Positions 9,123 through 16,751 of a stretch of DNA of 37,987 nt are shown in pieces (positions within the stretch are counted from its first letter, which is position 1; each line of letters begins with the position of its first letter). The notes below the pieces were generated by a model, which saw only the letters and a program-made list of their open reading frames with translations, had not been told where the DNA came from and ran no database searches. This DNA is from Herpetosiphon llansteffanensis. GTDB lineage: Bacteria; Chloroflexota; Chloroflexia; Chloroflexales; Herpetosiphonaceae. The DNA is taken from assembly GCF_003205875.1 (NCBI RefSeq), contig NZ_PUBZ01000118.1:1-37987 (forward strand), given 5' to 3'. The position numbers and the translations under genes are program-made.

Positions 9123-10597
9123 TATATTAACTCCTCAAGTATTTTGTATGTCAATTCTTTGTTTTCATTAAATTGTTTCATACTGAGAATTGTTTTGATA
9201 AAATTCTCCTTATCCATCGAGAAGGCAGAAGTGAGTAGAATGTAAAAATGCATGATTTGACCTTTCAAATCTTCATATTGAATTGGCTCTTTTTCCTCAA
9301 ATGATTGTGGAACAGAAGAATAGTCGGCATATATGGCTTCAAGTGGAATAGAACGTTCGATTAAAGAAATGACATCTCTCAGTATTGATGCATTATCTGG
9401 ATCAATTCTATTGAGAAAAGCATTTATAAGAACATGGTCTTTATTAACTTCATAACGAATTTTATCTCTATCACTAAAACGAAGCCATAGCGGCTGTGAC
9501 TGTTTATCAAATAACCGATTTCCTCTACCAATATGAATCCGTTTGCTTTGATCAGTAATCCGATTAATAATCTGACTTAATTTTTCTCGAACCTGAGGCG
9601 GAGGATGTGCACGAGATTTCTTAATGTCAATTGTCCAATATTCATCCAGAACATTTGTAAAATCAATTTGAATTCGTGCTAGTTTTGTTGCCTCACTTTT
9701 CGGTACTAACCTAAACCAATCACCCCAAGCCATTAATCGGCCATTTCTATAGATATATGCTCCTTGGTTAGTTACAAAATCACCACGTGATCGATAAAAA
9801 TCATATTCTTTCTTTGAAAGTTTACTGTGATGGGGTAAAATGTAAGGTTGTATCTTAATTTCATTTCCATCGATTCGTACTATTTCTTCTTGTAGCATCT
9901 GAGTTGCTTTATTAGAAATGCAAAATGGATCAAAAGCTGTAATGATATGTCCATTAATTTCGATGTTAACCTTACGCCTCTTATAATCACCACTTATATA
10001 TCTATGGAAAACTAATGCCAAATGCTTCTCAACTATAGATAGTTTAGTATAAGAATTACTCTTACTGCGCTCATTGATACTATTATCTAGAAAACGATCT
10101 AGTTTTTGCCATAAAATATAAGTTCCTTGAGTACCTAACATTTCAATATAAGGAGCAACGGGAATATCTTCAATTGCTGGAATTTTAACAATCCACTCAT
10201 TACGATCCGCAATGAGATCAAGATCCCAACATGCTGCAAATGTATTTTGGTCTTTGCGGCTAATCACCGTAAGCGATTTGCATTGAGAGAAAGAAGCTGT
10301 TTTGAGGCCAAGCCCAAAGCGTCCCAGATCATCTTTATCACGCTTATCACGCGGATTTCGTGATCCTGGACGCATTGCTTCAAGCAATGCGTTCTCATTC
10401 ATTCCTGAACCATCATCAATGATAACTAAACAAGGATCGTTACCCTCATCAATATCTAGGAATATTCGAATATTACTTGCTCCTGCCGTTATACTATTAT
10501 CAATAAGATCAGCAATTGCAGTTTCTAGGGAGTATCCAAGATCACGCATTGACTGACTCAAAGATGAGGCATGGGGAGATAATATCTTCTCTTGCAT
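9122..10597 (-). CDS. MORC/HSP90-like GHKL ATPase
   Basis: This 491-residue protein has the Bergerat (GHKL) ATP-binding fold. The N-box reads ADLIDNSITAGA, with N34 as the metal ligand. The G1 box is IDDGSGM (60-66) and the G2 box LGRFGLGLKTAS (91-102). An Asp (D30) stands where most GHKL ATPases carry the catalytic Glu. An S5-like second domain and a roughly 200-residue C-terminal part follow. Prokaryotic MORC/MutL-like ATPases of this size sit beside Z1, PD-(D/E)XK, AIPR and methyltransferase genes and are thought to act as ATP-driven clamps that recognise or loop DNA. AAGGA lies 8-9 nt before the ATG. It heads the tight four-gene effector unit and is 140 bp from the methyltransferase gene. 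Confidence 0.87.
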   Translation of the reverse strand: MQEKILSPHASSLSQSMRDLGYSLETAIADLIDNSITAGASNIRIFLDIDEGNDPCLVIIDDGSGMNENALLEAMRPGSRNPRDKRDKDDLGRFGLGLKTASFSQCKSLTVISRKDQNTFAACWDLDLIADRNEWIVKIPAIEDIPVAPYIEMLGTQGTYILWQKLDRFLDNSINERSKSNSYTKLSIVEKHLALVFHRYISGDYKRRKVNIEINGHIITAFDPFCISNKATQMLQEEIVRIDGNEIKIQPYILPHHSKLSKKEYDFYRSRGDFVTNQGAYIYRNGRLMAWGDWFRLVPKSEATKLARIQIDFTNVLDEYWTIDIKKSRAHPPPQVREKLSQIINRITDQSKRIHIGRGNRLFDKQSQPLWLRFSDRDKIRYEVNKDHVLINAFLNRIDPDNASILRDVISLIERSIPLEAIYADYSSVPQSFEEKEPIQYEDLKGQIMHFYILLTSAFSMDKENFIKTILSMKQFNENKELTYKILEELI

Positions 10598-10737
10598 TCA
10601 AGATTCCTTTCTAATCTTTTGTTGATTAAAAAATATCTGAACTATAACAACTGTGTTTTTGTACAAAGCCTACGCTATATTAACTTACAAGATCGCTTCC
10701 TTCATAGAGCTTCTAATTCACTCTAAACTGTAAATAT
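10598..10737 (-). promoter_or_regulatory. Spacer with a possible internal promoter for the effector genes
   Basis: This 140-bp AT-rich gap separates the methyltransferase stop from the ATPase start. On the minus strand a TGT-TATAGT extended -10 lies at 10641-10649. The upstream -35 candidate (TTTGTA, 10662-10667) has a short 15-bp spacer. A separate promoter would let the four effector genes be timed independently of the methyltransferase, but the motif is weak. Confidence 0.3.
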
Positions 10738-12276
10738 TTACTCCATTCTTTCTAATATATCGAATACAATTGATGCGATCTTATTGGCTAAGAGTGGGGG
10801 AACAGCATTTCCAACTTGATGATATTGTGATGTTCGGTTTCCTTCAAATTTGTAGTTATCAGGAAATGTTTGGAGTCTAGCTGCTTCTCTGACTGTTAGA
10901 CTACGACACTGGATTGGATCATAATGAATGTAGTAATGACCATCTTTTGATATATGGGATGTAACGGTTGTCGAGGGTGTATCGGATAATTGCACACGAA
11001 AACGATCTGCAAATTTCTTGCCAGAAATCCCCTCAGTAATATTTTTATGTGCTGGTAATAGTTCTTTGGGAAAATCTGATAATTTAGGTGATATATCATA
11101 TACTTGGGCAAAAGTAGATGAAAAAAAATACCGTTGTAAGTCACTTTTCATATGCGATCGTGCTTCATGTGAAAGTAAAATCTTTAACCTTTTATCATGA
11201 AACCAATCCAAAAAATGGTCTGGTTGTGAATAGGTAGTAGAATCTTTCTCAAATAGCTGTACTTCAATCGACTCAAGAACCATTTCTATATACTCTGCTA
11301 AACTTGCCAAGCCATTTTCTTTCCCATGTTTGAACCATGATTGCTGTGTCATCTCCGTTAAAGTCTCTAACCATATAGAATTACTATCTAATCCTTTCGA
11401 TATTCCACTACGAATTTTTGGCAAATCGCCAATAGCATCACTTACAGTTCTACGTAAATTTACTTTCTCTAATATTTTAGGAACAATATCAATATCGCTG
11501 CGAATACCTAGAATGAAAATTCGATGTCGGGCTTGTGGAATACCATATTCCTCAGCTTTAACAACAAAATTACTAGGATCACCAGTTAAATTCATGATAC
11601 CTGGTTGTGATAAAGAATAAAGCTTATATTCTAGACCAGATGATTTAGAATCAATAATTGAAGAAGGATTACTTAGGTCTCGTAAGATATCATTGATAAC
11701 ATATCGACCTTGGATTTTTGAGGAAATTAGCCCCTTAACATTTTCCATAACAAAGATAGGAGGCTTATGATCGATTAATATTCGTAAATACTCTCTATAA
11801 AGAAAATGCCGTGGGTCATTCTCAAAATTCTCTTGACCTTTCATCCGTGATCGGCCTACCAGTGAATAAGCTTGACATGGTGGACCTCCAACAAGTACCC
11901 ACTTTTTTTGATAATTGAGTGCTTCAATAATTCTTTTTTTTACATCTTCATGAGGTGCTTCACCTAAGGTACATAGCCATGCAGTATGATCTGCATGAGC
12001 TGATTCTACAGGATGACGTTTATATAGTTCTTCAAGCGTAATCCTATTTTCAAGATAATGATAATAGTCATCAGGAACAGTATTTAATTGGAAATTTCTG
12101 TAAAAGTGACGTAATTTGAGTGTTTGGTGTGAAGACACATCTTTTTCAATAGAGATTACTGTTTTAAAAGCATAATGACTAGGCAGCATTGGATGATGAA
12201 GAGAGGCAAATCCTTCACCTAATCCACCCGGGCCTGCAAATAAATCTATAACAGGATGGATAGTATTAGCTTTCAC
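10738..12276 (-). CDS. DNA (cytosine-5-)-methyltransferase
   Basis: This 512-residue C5-cytosine methyltransferase transfers methyl from S-adenosylmethionine to cytosine in a specific DNA site. The canonical motifs appear in order: motif I DLFAGPGGLG (11-20), motif IV GGPPCQAYS with nucleophile C134, motif VI MENVKG (177-182), motif VIII QARHR (248-252), a long target-recognition region, motif IX RSLTVREAARLQTFP, and motif X GNAVPP (489-494). The start is GTG at 12276 (GTG AAA GCT), with AGGA about 10 nt before it. It is the promoter-proximal gene of the island and should protect host DNA from the downstream nuclease module. The target sequence cannot be read from the gene. Confidence 0.93.
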   Translation of the reverse strand: MKANTIHPVIDLFAGPGGLGEGFASLHHPMLPSHYAFKTVISIEKDVSSHQTLKLRHFYRNFQLNTVPDDYYHYLENRITLEELYKRHPVESAHADHTAWLCTLGEAPHEDVKKRIIEALNYQKKWVLVGGPPCQAYSLVGRSRMKGQENFENDPRHFLYREYLRILIDHKPPIFVMENVKGLISSKIQGRYVINDILRDLSNPSSIIDSKSSGLEYKLYSLSQPGIMNLTGDPSNFVVKAEEYGIPQARHRIFILGIRSDIDIVPKILEKVNLRRTVSDAIGDLPKIRSGISKGLDSNSIWLETLTEMTQQSWFKHGKENGLASLAEYIEMVLESIEVQLFEKDSTTYSQPDHFLDWFHDKRLKILLSHEARSHMKSDLQRYFFSSTFAQVYDISPKLSDFPKELLPAHKNITEGISGKKFADRFRVQLSDTPSTTVTSHISKDGHYYIHYDPIQCRSLTVREAARLQTFPDNYKFEGNRTSQYHQVGNAVPPLLANKIASIVFDILERME

Positions 12277-12587
12277 TTTATGAAATTCCTATGATTTTCT
12301 GTTCTACAGCGAAAACAGATGGTACATATTAAAACCATAGTGTCTATACTATGCTGAGTAAGGCAACAAGAGTTTAGACTGGCATAATATGTAGTGGCTA
12401 TACTTATTAGTAAGGATATCATGTTTTGTTTTATCATACCATTGATTTGATGCTGAATAAATAATCGATCCAATTATTCTCTTAAAACCTTAAAATCATA
12501 TTATTCTAGCAAGATTATTTAATACGAACCTTTGTACTCTAAAAGGAAGAATTACATTAACATAATAAAATGATTTTACAATATACA
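12277..12587 (-). promoter_or_regulatory. Methyltransferase promoter region with palindromic repeats
   Basis: This 311-bp AT-rich gap appears regulatory. A perfect inverted repeat CATAGT-6 nt-ACTATG spans 12336-12353. Its core, TAGTGTCTATACTA (12338-12351), is repeated with two changes at 12392-12405, 54 bp away. A second palindrome TACT-TATT-AGTA (12401-12412) overlaps the second copy. On the minus strand TTGTTG (12364-12369) and TATAGA (12343-12348, inside the first palindrome) form a candidate promoter with a 15-bp spacer. TACTAA (12407-12412) and TATTAT (12384-12389) form another with 17 bp. These sites could be operators for autoregulation. Nothing is seen in 12420-12587 apart from AT-rich sequence. 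Confidence 0.45.
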
Positions 12588-13574
12588 TTAGCCCCAAGCG
12601 CTGGCCAAAATAGCATAGCGCCACCAAGCCCGCAAACGTGGATCTGCACCAAGCAACAGTTTGTGGCTTGGCAACAATCTTTCTAAAGCCAATTTGCGCC
12701 CAGCCTGTGGTTGCCAATGCCATTCAATTGCTGAATTAAACCATTGCTCAGCCAAGCGCAAAACCCCCCACAATAGATGGGCCAAGCCCCAACGTTGGGC
12801 TTCGTGCCAAACCTGCTGCCAATCAAAAGCATAGGTCGCAAGCAAGCGATCAATATCGGCCAGCATGCGGCCAATGCCAGCGCCATATTGATTGCCAACG
12901 ACCAAGTGATGGGCCGTGTGCAGCAGTTGGCTCATTGGCTCTAAAACTGGCAATGCAAAGGCTTGATAGTGCATTTGCTGAATCTGCCACGCCGGATAGC
13001 TATGCAAGCCAGCCCAGCGCGACCAATGCCCAGCAAACAGCCACCAATGCAGTTCGAGCGTCGCGCCGCTCGCAGTTTGCAAGCGTACCTCGCCGCCGCT
13101 ACGCCGTTGTTGCTGCCATGTGTTGATAGTGTAATTACTAAGGCCGTAGCCCGCTGCAAACAATACGGCGCAGGAGCGTTGCAGATCTTCACGCCCAATC
13201 AACAGATCAATATCGCCCATTTGGCGCTGACCAAGCGAGCGATAGATCGTTGGGGCAAATGCCATGCCTTTGAGCAACGCCACCTCGATTGATTCAGCCT
13301 TGAGCAATTGTTGAATGCGCTGGAATTCTTCCAAACGCAGATCGTTGCGCAAAGCTGCCAGATAATAGCATTCGCGCCAATGCTCAGCCAAAGCAGCTGG
13401 CAAGGCTTGTTGGCGCAATCCAAACCAGAGCAAGCCCTCAACCTCGTGATAATCAGCTAATTGCGCGAGCGTTTGCCAATCGTTGGGGCCGCAGGCAGCG
13501 CATAACTCGGCTAAATTTGCTTTTGGGTTGCTCGACCACGCTGCCACCAACAACTCCAAGGCTGGCTTGCTCAT
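12588..13574 (-). CDS. Nucleotidyltransferase-family protein (NTP_transf_5-like)
   Basis: This 328-residue protein resembles the uncharacterised nucleotidyltransferase family often found in polysaccharide and peptide-natural-product loci. The diagnostic block is ALLKGMAFAPTIYRSLGQRQMGDID in outline: K102-G103 followed by G120-D121-I-D123, the metal-binding DxD of the polymerase-beta-like fold. The chosen ATG at 13574 overlaps the stop of the upstream epimerase gene by 4 nt (ATGA), which argues for coupled translation; an ATG 30 nt upstream is less likely. The stop codon coincides with the change to AT-rich island DNA, so the original C-terminus could have been trimmed. The transferred group and acceptor are unknown. 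Confidence 0.7.
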   Translation of the reverse strand: MSKPALELLVAAWSSNPKANLAELCAACGPNDWQTLAQLADYHEVEGLLWFGLRQQALPAALAEHWRECYYLAALRNDLRLEEFQRIQQLLKAESIEVALLKGMAFAPTIYRSLGQRQMGDIDLLIGREDLQRSCAVLFAAGYGLSNYTINTWQQQRRSGGEVRLQTASGATLELHWWLFAGHWSRWAGLHSYPAWQIQQMHYQAFALPVLEPMSQLLHTAHHLVVGNQYGAGIGRMLADIDRLLATYAFDWQQVWHEAQRWGLAHLLWGVLRLAEQWFNSAIEWHWQPQAGRKLALERLLPSHKLLLGADPRLRAWWRYAILASAWG

Positions 13575-15076
13575 TGCTTGATTGATTCGCGCTGGTTGAC
13601 CCACGGCGTTTCCAAGCGCAACAATGGCGCGTTATCAACATTGGTCAAGAATTTGTGGTTATTGTAGGCTGGGTCGTAATAATCGCCAATTTTGCCGTTG
13701 CGCAAGGCGCTTTCGATCTCGCGCACGCCATCCTCAACCGTGTATTGCGGGCTGAAATCAAGCACTTTGGCAATTTTGGCAAACGAAACACGATAATTAC
13801 GCTTATCGACATCGCTGCCTTGCAACACCAACTCGGCCTCGGGAATCAATTGGCCAATTAATTCGCCGATTGCGCTGATGGTATAGTTTTGGGCATCCGA
13901 GCCAACATTGAAAATTTCGCCGCGCACTGCTGCCAGTGGTGCATTTAAGCTCATCACAACCGCGCGAGCTGCATCGTCGGCATGCACAAATGGCCGCCAT
14001 TGATCGCCGCCAAAGACCGTAATTTTGCCTTCGCGCACAGCTTTGGCGGTGAGCAAATTGACCACTAAATCAAAGCGTGGCCGTGGCGACAAGCCATAAA
14101 TCGTTGAAAAACGCAAAATCGTTGGCGCAAATTGCTGGTCAGCCAAGCCCAACAAGATTGTCTCGGAGTCGATTTTGGTTTGAGCATACAGCGACACTGG
14201 ATTGAGCGCCGAACGTTCGTCGAGCAATTCATCAGATGCGCCATACACGCTACAAGTCGAGGCAAAAATAAAGCGTCGAATGCCATAGCCTTTGCAGGCT
14301 TCAGCCAGCATGCGGGTGGCTATCAAATTAATTTCGGTGCTGAAATCTGCATCAATCGCACAGGCTGGGTCGCCAACAATTGCCCCAAGGTGAATCACGG
14401 CATCCATGCCAACCAGCGAGCGCACGACGGTTTCGATGTGGCGCATATCGCCATGCACAAACTCAAATTGCGGGTGGTTGTACAGCTCGCGAATCGCACC
14501 ATCGCCATACATCAGCGAATCGACCAACCGTACGTGATAGCCTTGATTGAGCAAGCGCCGCAGCACCAATGAGCCAATATAACCTGCGCCGCCAATTACC
14601 AACACATGCTTAATCGGCTGATCAGCTTTGGGCGTTTGGCGTTCCAAGGCATCGACGGCCAGCACCACATTGCGGGCAATCCGAATGCCAATCACCAATG
14701 CCGAGCTAAAGACCCAACTGAGCACAACCACCCCACGCGGAACAAACGGCAAGAAGCGCAGAAAGAAAAAGCTAAATCCATAGGCAAGATGGGCTAAGGT
14801 GGTAGCTTGCAGCAAGGTCATAATTTTGAAGCGCCGCGCATAACTGCGCACGTGGTGATAAACCCCGAACATCCAGAGTAAGCCCAAACCAAGGCTGGTC
14901 AATAGCCAACTGGTGCTCAAAAATTGGTTACGATAATCCAAGATCAGGCGTTCGGCTAAATGTGGCTCGTGCAGCACAATCGTGATATAGCGCACCACAA
15001 AGGCCAAGAGCAAGCCGCTATTAATCAAGATCGCATCGACCAACAGCCTTGTTGCAATTGCGCGTGAAAATTTCAA
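13571..15076 (-). CDS. Membrane-anchored NAD-dependent sugar epimerase/dehydratase
   Basis: This 501-residue protein is a fusion. Residues 1-145 hold about four hydrophobic membrane segments, like the N-terminal part of CapD-type polysaccharide proteins. Residues 155-495 form an extended short-chain dehydrogenase domain with the NAD-binding GGAGYIGS (162-169), the serine region ASTCSVYG (272-279) and catalytic Y297-x3-K301 (YAQTK). It should epimerise or dehydrate a nucleotide sugar at the cytoplasmic membrane face. The start is a TTG at 15076 behind a strong AAAGGAG seven nt upstream, an uncommon start codon. It is coupled to the downstream nucleotidyltransferase gene and probably serves exopolysaccharide synthesis. 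The substrate is unknown. Confidence 0.8.
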   Translation of the reverse strand: MKFSRAIATRLLVDAILINSGLLLAFVVRYITIVLHEPHLAERLILDYRNQFLSTSWLLTSLGLGLLWMFGVYHHVRSYARRFKIMTLLQATTLAHLAYGFSFFFLRFLPFVPRGVVVLSWVFSSALVIGIRIARNVVLAVDALERQTPKADQPIKHVLVIGGAGYIGSLVLRRLLNQGYHVRLVDSLMYGDGAIRELYNHPQFEFVHGDMRHIETVVRSLVGMDAVIHLGAIVGDPACAIDADFSTEINLIATRMLAEACKGYGIRRFIFASTCSVYGASDELLDERSALNPVSLYAQTKIDSETILLGLADQQFAPTILRFSTIYGLSPRPRFDLVVNLLTAKAVREGKITVFGGDQWRPFVHADDAARAVVMSLNAPLAAVRGEIFNVGSDAQNYTISAIGELIGQLIPEAELVLQGSDVDKRNYRVSFAKIAKVLDFSPQYTVEDGVREIESALRNGKIGDYYDPAYNNHKFLTNVDNAPLLRLETPWVNQRESIKQ

Positions 15077-15270
15077 GGCAGTGCTCCTTTCCTAGTTGCA
15101 ATAATTGGCTATAGGCTATGGGCGCTAGGTTCTAGGAATGGTGTTTGATTGCCTAGCGCCCACTTATTTGAGCCTTAAACCGTGTTTTTGAAGCAAAGAA
15201 GCGTTTGTAACTCCCCAAAATAGCCCATAGCCTCTAGCTGTGCTGGTACATCACGTTAACCACCGCCTGA
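15077..15270. repeat. Spacer with nested inverted repeats
   Basis: No gene is present. An 11-bp inverted repeat TGGGCGCTAGG (15119-15129) / CCTAGCGCCCA (15152-15162) could form a hairpin. GGCTATGGGC (15114-15123) pairs with GCCCATAGCC (15223-15232). GGCTATAGGC (15107-15116) pairs with GCCTATAGCC at 15441-15450, beyond the palindromic element. The words resemble the ATAGCC-type filler in the first 360 bases of the window. Confidence 0.5.
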
Positions 15271-15406
15271 TCCCCTCACCCCAACCCCTCTCTCGTGGCG
15301 CGGGCGAGGGGCTTGAATCCCGTGGTTCTCTCCCAATTCCTTGGTGAAAAAGAGGCTGCTCCCCCTCGCCCGCGTTCAGTGGGAGAGGGGGTTGGGGGGT
15401 GAGGGA
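15271..15406 (+). repeat. 136-bp palindromic intergenic element, copy A
   Basis: It begins TCCCCTCACCCCAACCCC and ends with the near-complement GGTTGGGGGGTGAGGGA. Each arm itself folds (CCCCTC...GAGGGG and CCCCCTCGCCC...GGGAGAGGGGG), so the element is a long inverted repeat containing two shorter hairpins. The centre is less conserved. It is very similar to the copies at 35499-35618 and 35812-35948 and, inverted, 17793-17927. No ORF or transposase is associated, so it looks like a REP/MITE-type non-autonomous element. Confidence 0.75.
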
Positions 15407-15456
15407 CCATGATTGCCAATCCAATGAACCATTACATCTAGCCTATAGCCAGAGCA

Positions 15457-16635
15457 CTATTGGCTGGCGGCGATTTCCTCGCCATAGGCACAAATCAGCT
15501 TGATTGCATTGCACACGGTTTCGATTGTGTCGAACTCCATTTCGGAGTGCATTGGCAAGCTTAAACTGGCCTTGGCCAACCAATCAGTTTTGGGTAGGCT
15601 GCCCTCGGCGGGAGCAAATTGGGCGTAGGCAGCATGGCGATGAACCGGCGGATCGTAGTAGGCGCGGGTTTCAATTCCCTCGGCAGCAAGCGCTTTACGT
15701 ACCATGTCGCGGCTCAAACCAAAGTAATTTGCATCGATGGTGATTGAATAATCTTTGTAGGAACAGCGATCGCTTGGGCGCACTGTTTGAAAATTAATCC
15801 CAGGCATGGCAAACAAGGCTGCCCAATATAACGCCGCATATTGGCTACGTTGGCGAGCTGCTTGTTCTAGTTGATCAAGGCTATGGCGGCCCATAATGGC
15901 GTTGTATTCGGCCATGCGGGCATTCAACCCAGCCCAATTGCTGCCATAATTGCCATCGTTGCCATACTCGCGGCCTGTGCGAATTTTGTGGGCCAATTCG
16001 TCGTTGTTGGTGGCGACAATGCCGCCCTCACCAGCAATCAAGAGCTTGGTTGGGCTAAGGCTAAAACATTCAGCTGTACCAAATCCGCCAACTGGCTGCC
16101 CATTGTATTGCGCCCCAAAGCCATGGGCTGCATCGAAAATTAAGGGAATGCCTGCCTCATTGGCTAGCGCTTCAAGCTCAGCAATCGCCGCAGGATTGCC
16201 AAAATTGTGGACTGCAACGATTGCCTGTATCTCTGGCGTGATCGCCGCCCGCACTGCCTTAACATCGATATTGGTCGTAGCAGGGTCGATGTCGACAAAG
16301 CGCGGCGTTGCTCCAGCCCAAATCAAGGCACTGACGGTTGCCATAAAGGTAAAACTTGGCACAATCACTGGCCCGTTTAAGCCCAAGGCGCGGTAAGTTA
16401 GGGCCAAACCAGTAGTGCAACTTGAAACCGCAATTGCGTGCGCTACTCCAAGGTGATCGGCAACTGCTTGCTCAAAGGCAGCCAAATGCTGGCCCTTGGT
16501 AACCATGCCGCTGATTAATGTTTGTTCGACATCGGCGGCTAAGGTTGCAAACTCTGGCAAAACAGGACGAACTAAGCGAATTGGCGACGTTGCTAAAGGC
16601 GTACCGCCAAGAATTGCAGGACGTAAATCAGCCAT
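15457..16635 (-). CDS. DegT/DnrJ/EryC1/StrS-family aminotransferase
   Basis: This 392-residue protein is a PLP-dependent sugar aminotransferase-type enzyme of fold type I. Visible features are SSCTTGL (71-77) for cofactor phosphate binding, FDAAHG (167-172) with the Asp that contacts the pyridine ring, and FSLSPTKLLIAGEGG with the Schiff-base lysine K197. Length and the C-terminal YYDPPVHRH segment fit the family, whose members transaminate keto-sugars on nucleotide carriers; some act on other substrates. The ATG at 16635 has AAAGAG upstream. It is transcribed toward the epimerase gene across a 380-bp gap containing a palindromic element, so co-transcription is possible but not certain. The exact amino-sugar cannot be told. 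Confidence 0.88.
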   Translation of the reverse strand: MADLRPAILGGTPLATSPIRLVRPVLPEFATLAADVEQTLISGMVTKGQHLAAFEQAVADHLGVAHAIAVSSCTTGLALTYRALGLNGPVIVPSFTFMATVSALIWAGATPRFVDIDPATTNIDVKAVRAAITPEIQAIVAVHNFGNPAAIAELEALANEAGIPLIFDAAHGFGAQYNGQPVGGFGTAECFSLSPTKLLIAGEGGIVATNNDELAHKIRTGREYGNDGNYGSNWAGLNARMAEYNAIMGRHSLDQLEQAARQRSQYAALYWAALFAMPGINFQTVRPSDRCSYKDYSITIDANYFGLSRDMVRKALAAEGIETRAYYDPPVHRHAAYAQFAPAEGSLPKTDWLAKASLSLPMHSEMEFDTIETVCNAIKLICAYGEEIAASQ

Positions 16636-16751
16636 AAACTACACTCTTTACTAGGTATGATTCACTTCAGGATAGCATAGCCGATCAAATGCTGGCTATC
16701 CCCTTTGGGTTTTGGGCAACGATTAGTGCTTTAGTTATGGGGGGTTATCGA

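Larger units (their letters stand above)
3378..12587. other. AT-rich defence island (five-gene restriction-modification module)
   Basis: The block is clearly richer in A+T than the flanking genes, including its codon choice and spacers. It holds five minus-strand genes: cytosine methyltransferase, MORC-like ATPase, Z1 ATPase, PD-(D/E)XK nuclease and AIPR protein. The composition changes abruptly at the copA terminator on the left and at the stop codon of the nucleotidyltransferase gene (12588) on the right. No integrase, tRNA or convincing flanking direct repeat was found, so the transfer mechanism is unknown. Acquisition by horizontal transfer is an inference from composition and gene type. 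Confidence 0.75.

Noticed and set aside
12273-12473. 66-codon frame ending 4 nt into the methyltransferase gene (possible controller protein)
   Set aside because: It needs a TTG start with a weak ribosome site, runs through the candidate promoters and palindromes, and shows no helix-turn-helix or other domain pattern.
3334-12587. Attachment-site direct repeats flanking the defence island
   Set aside because: The AT-rich edges share only short, low-complexity matches; no repeat longer than chance and no integrase or tRNA nearby.
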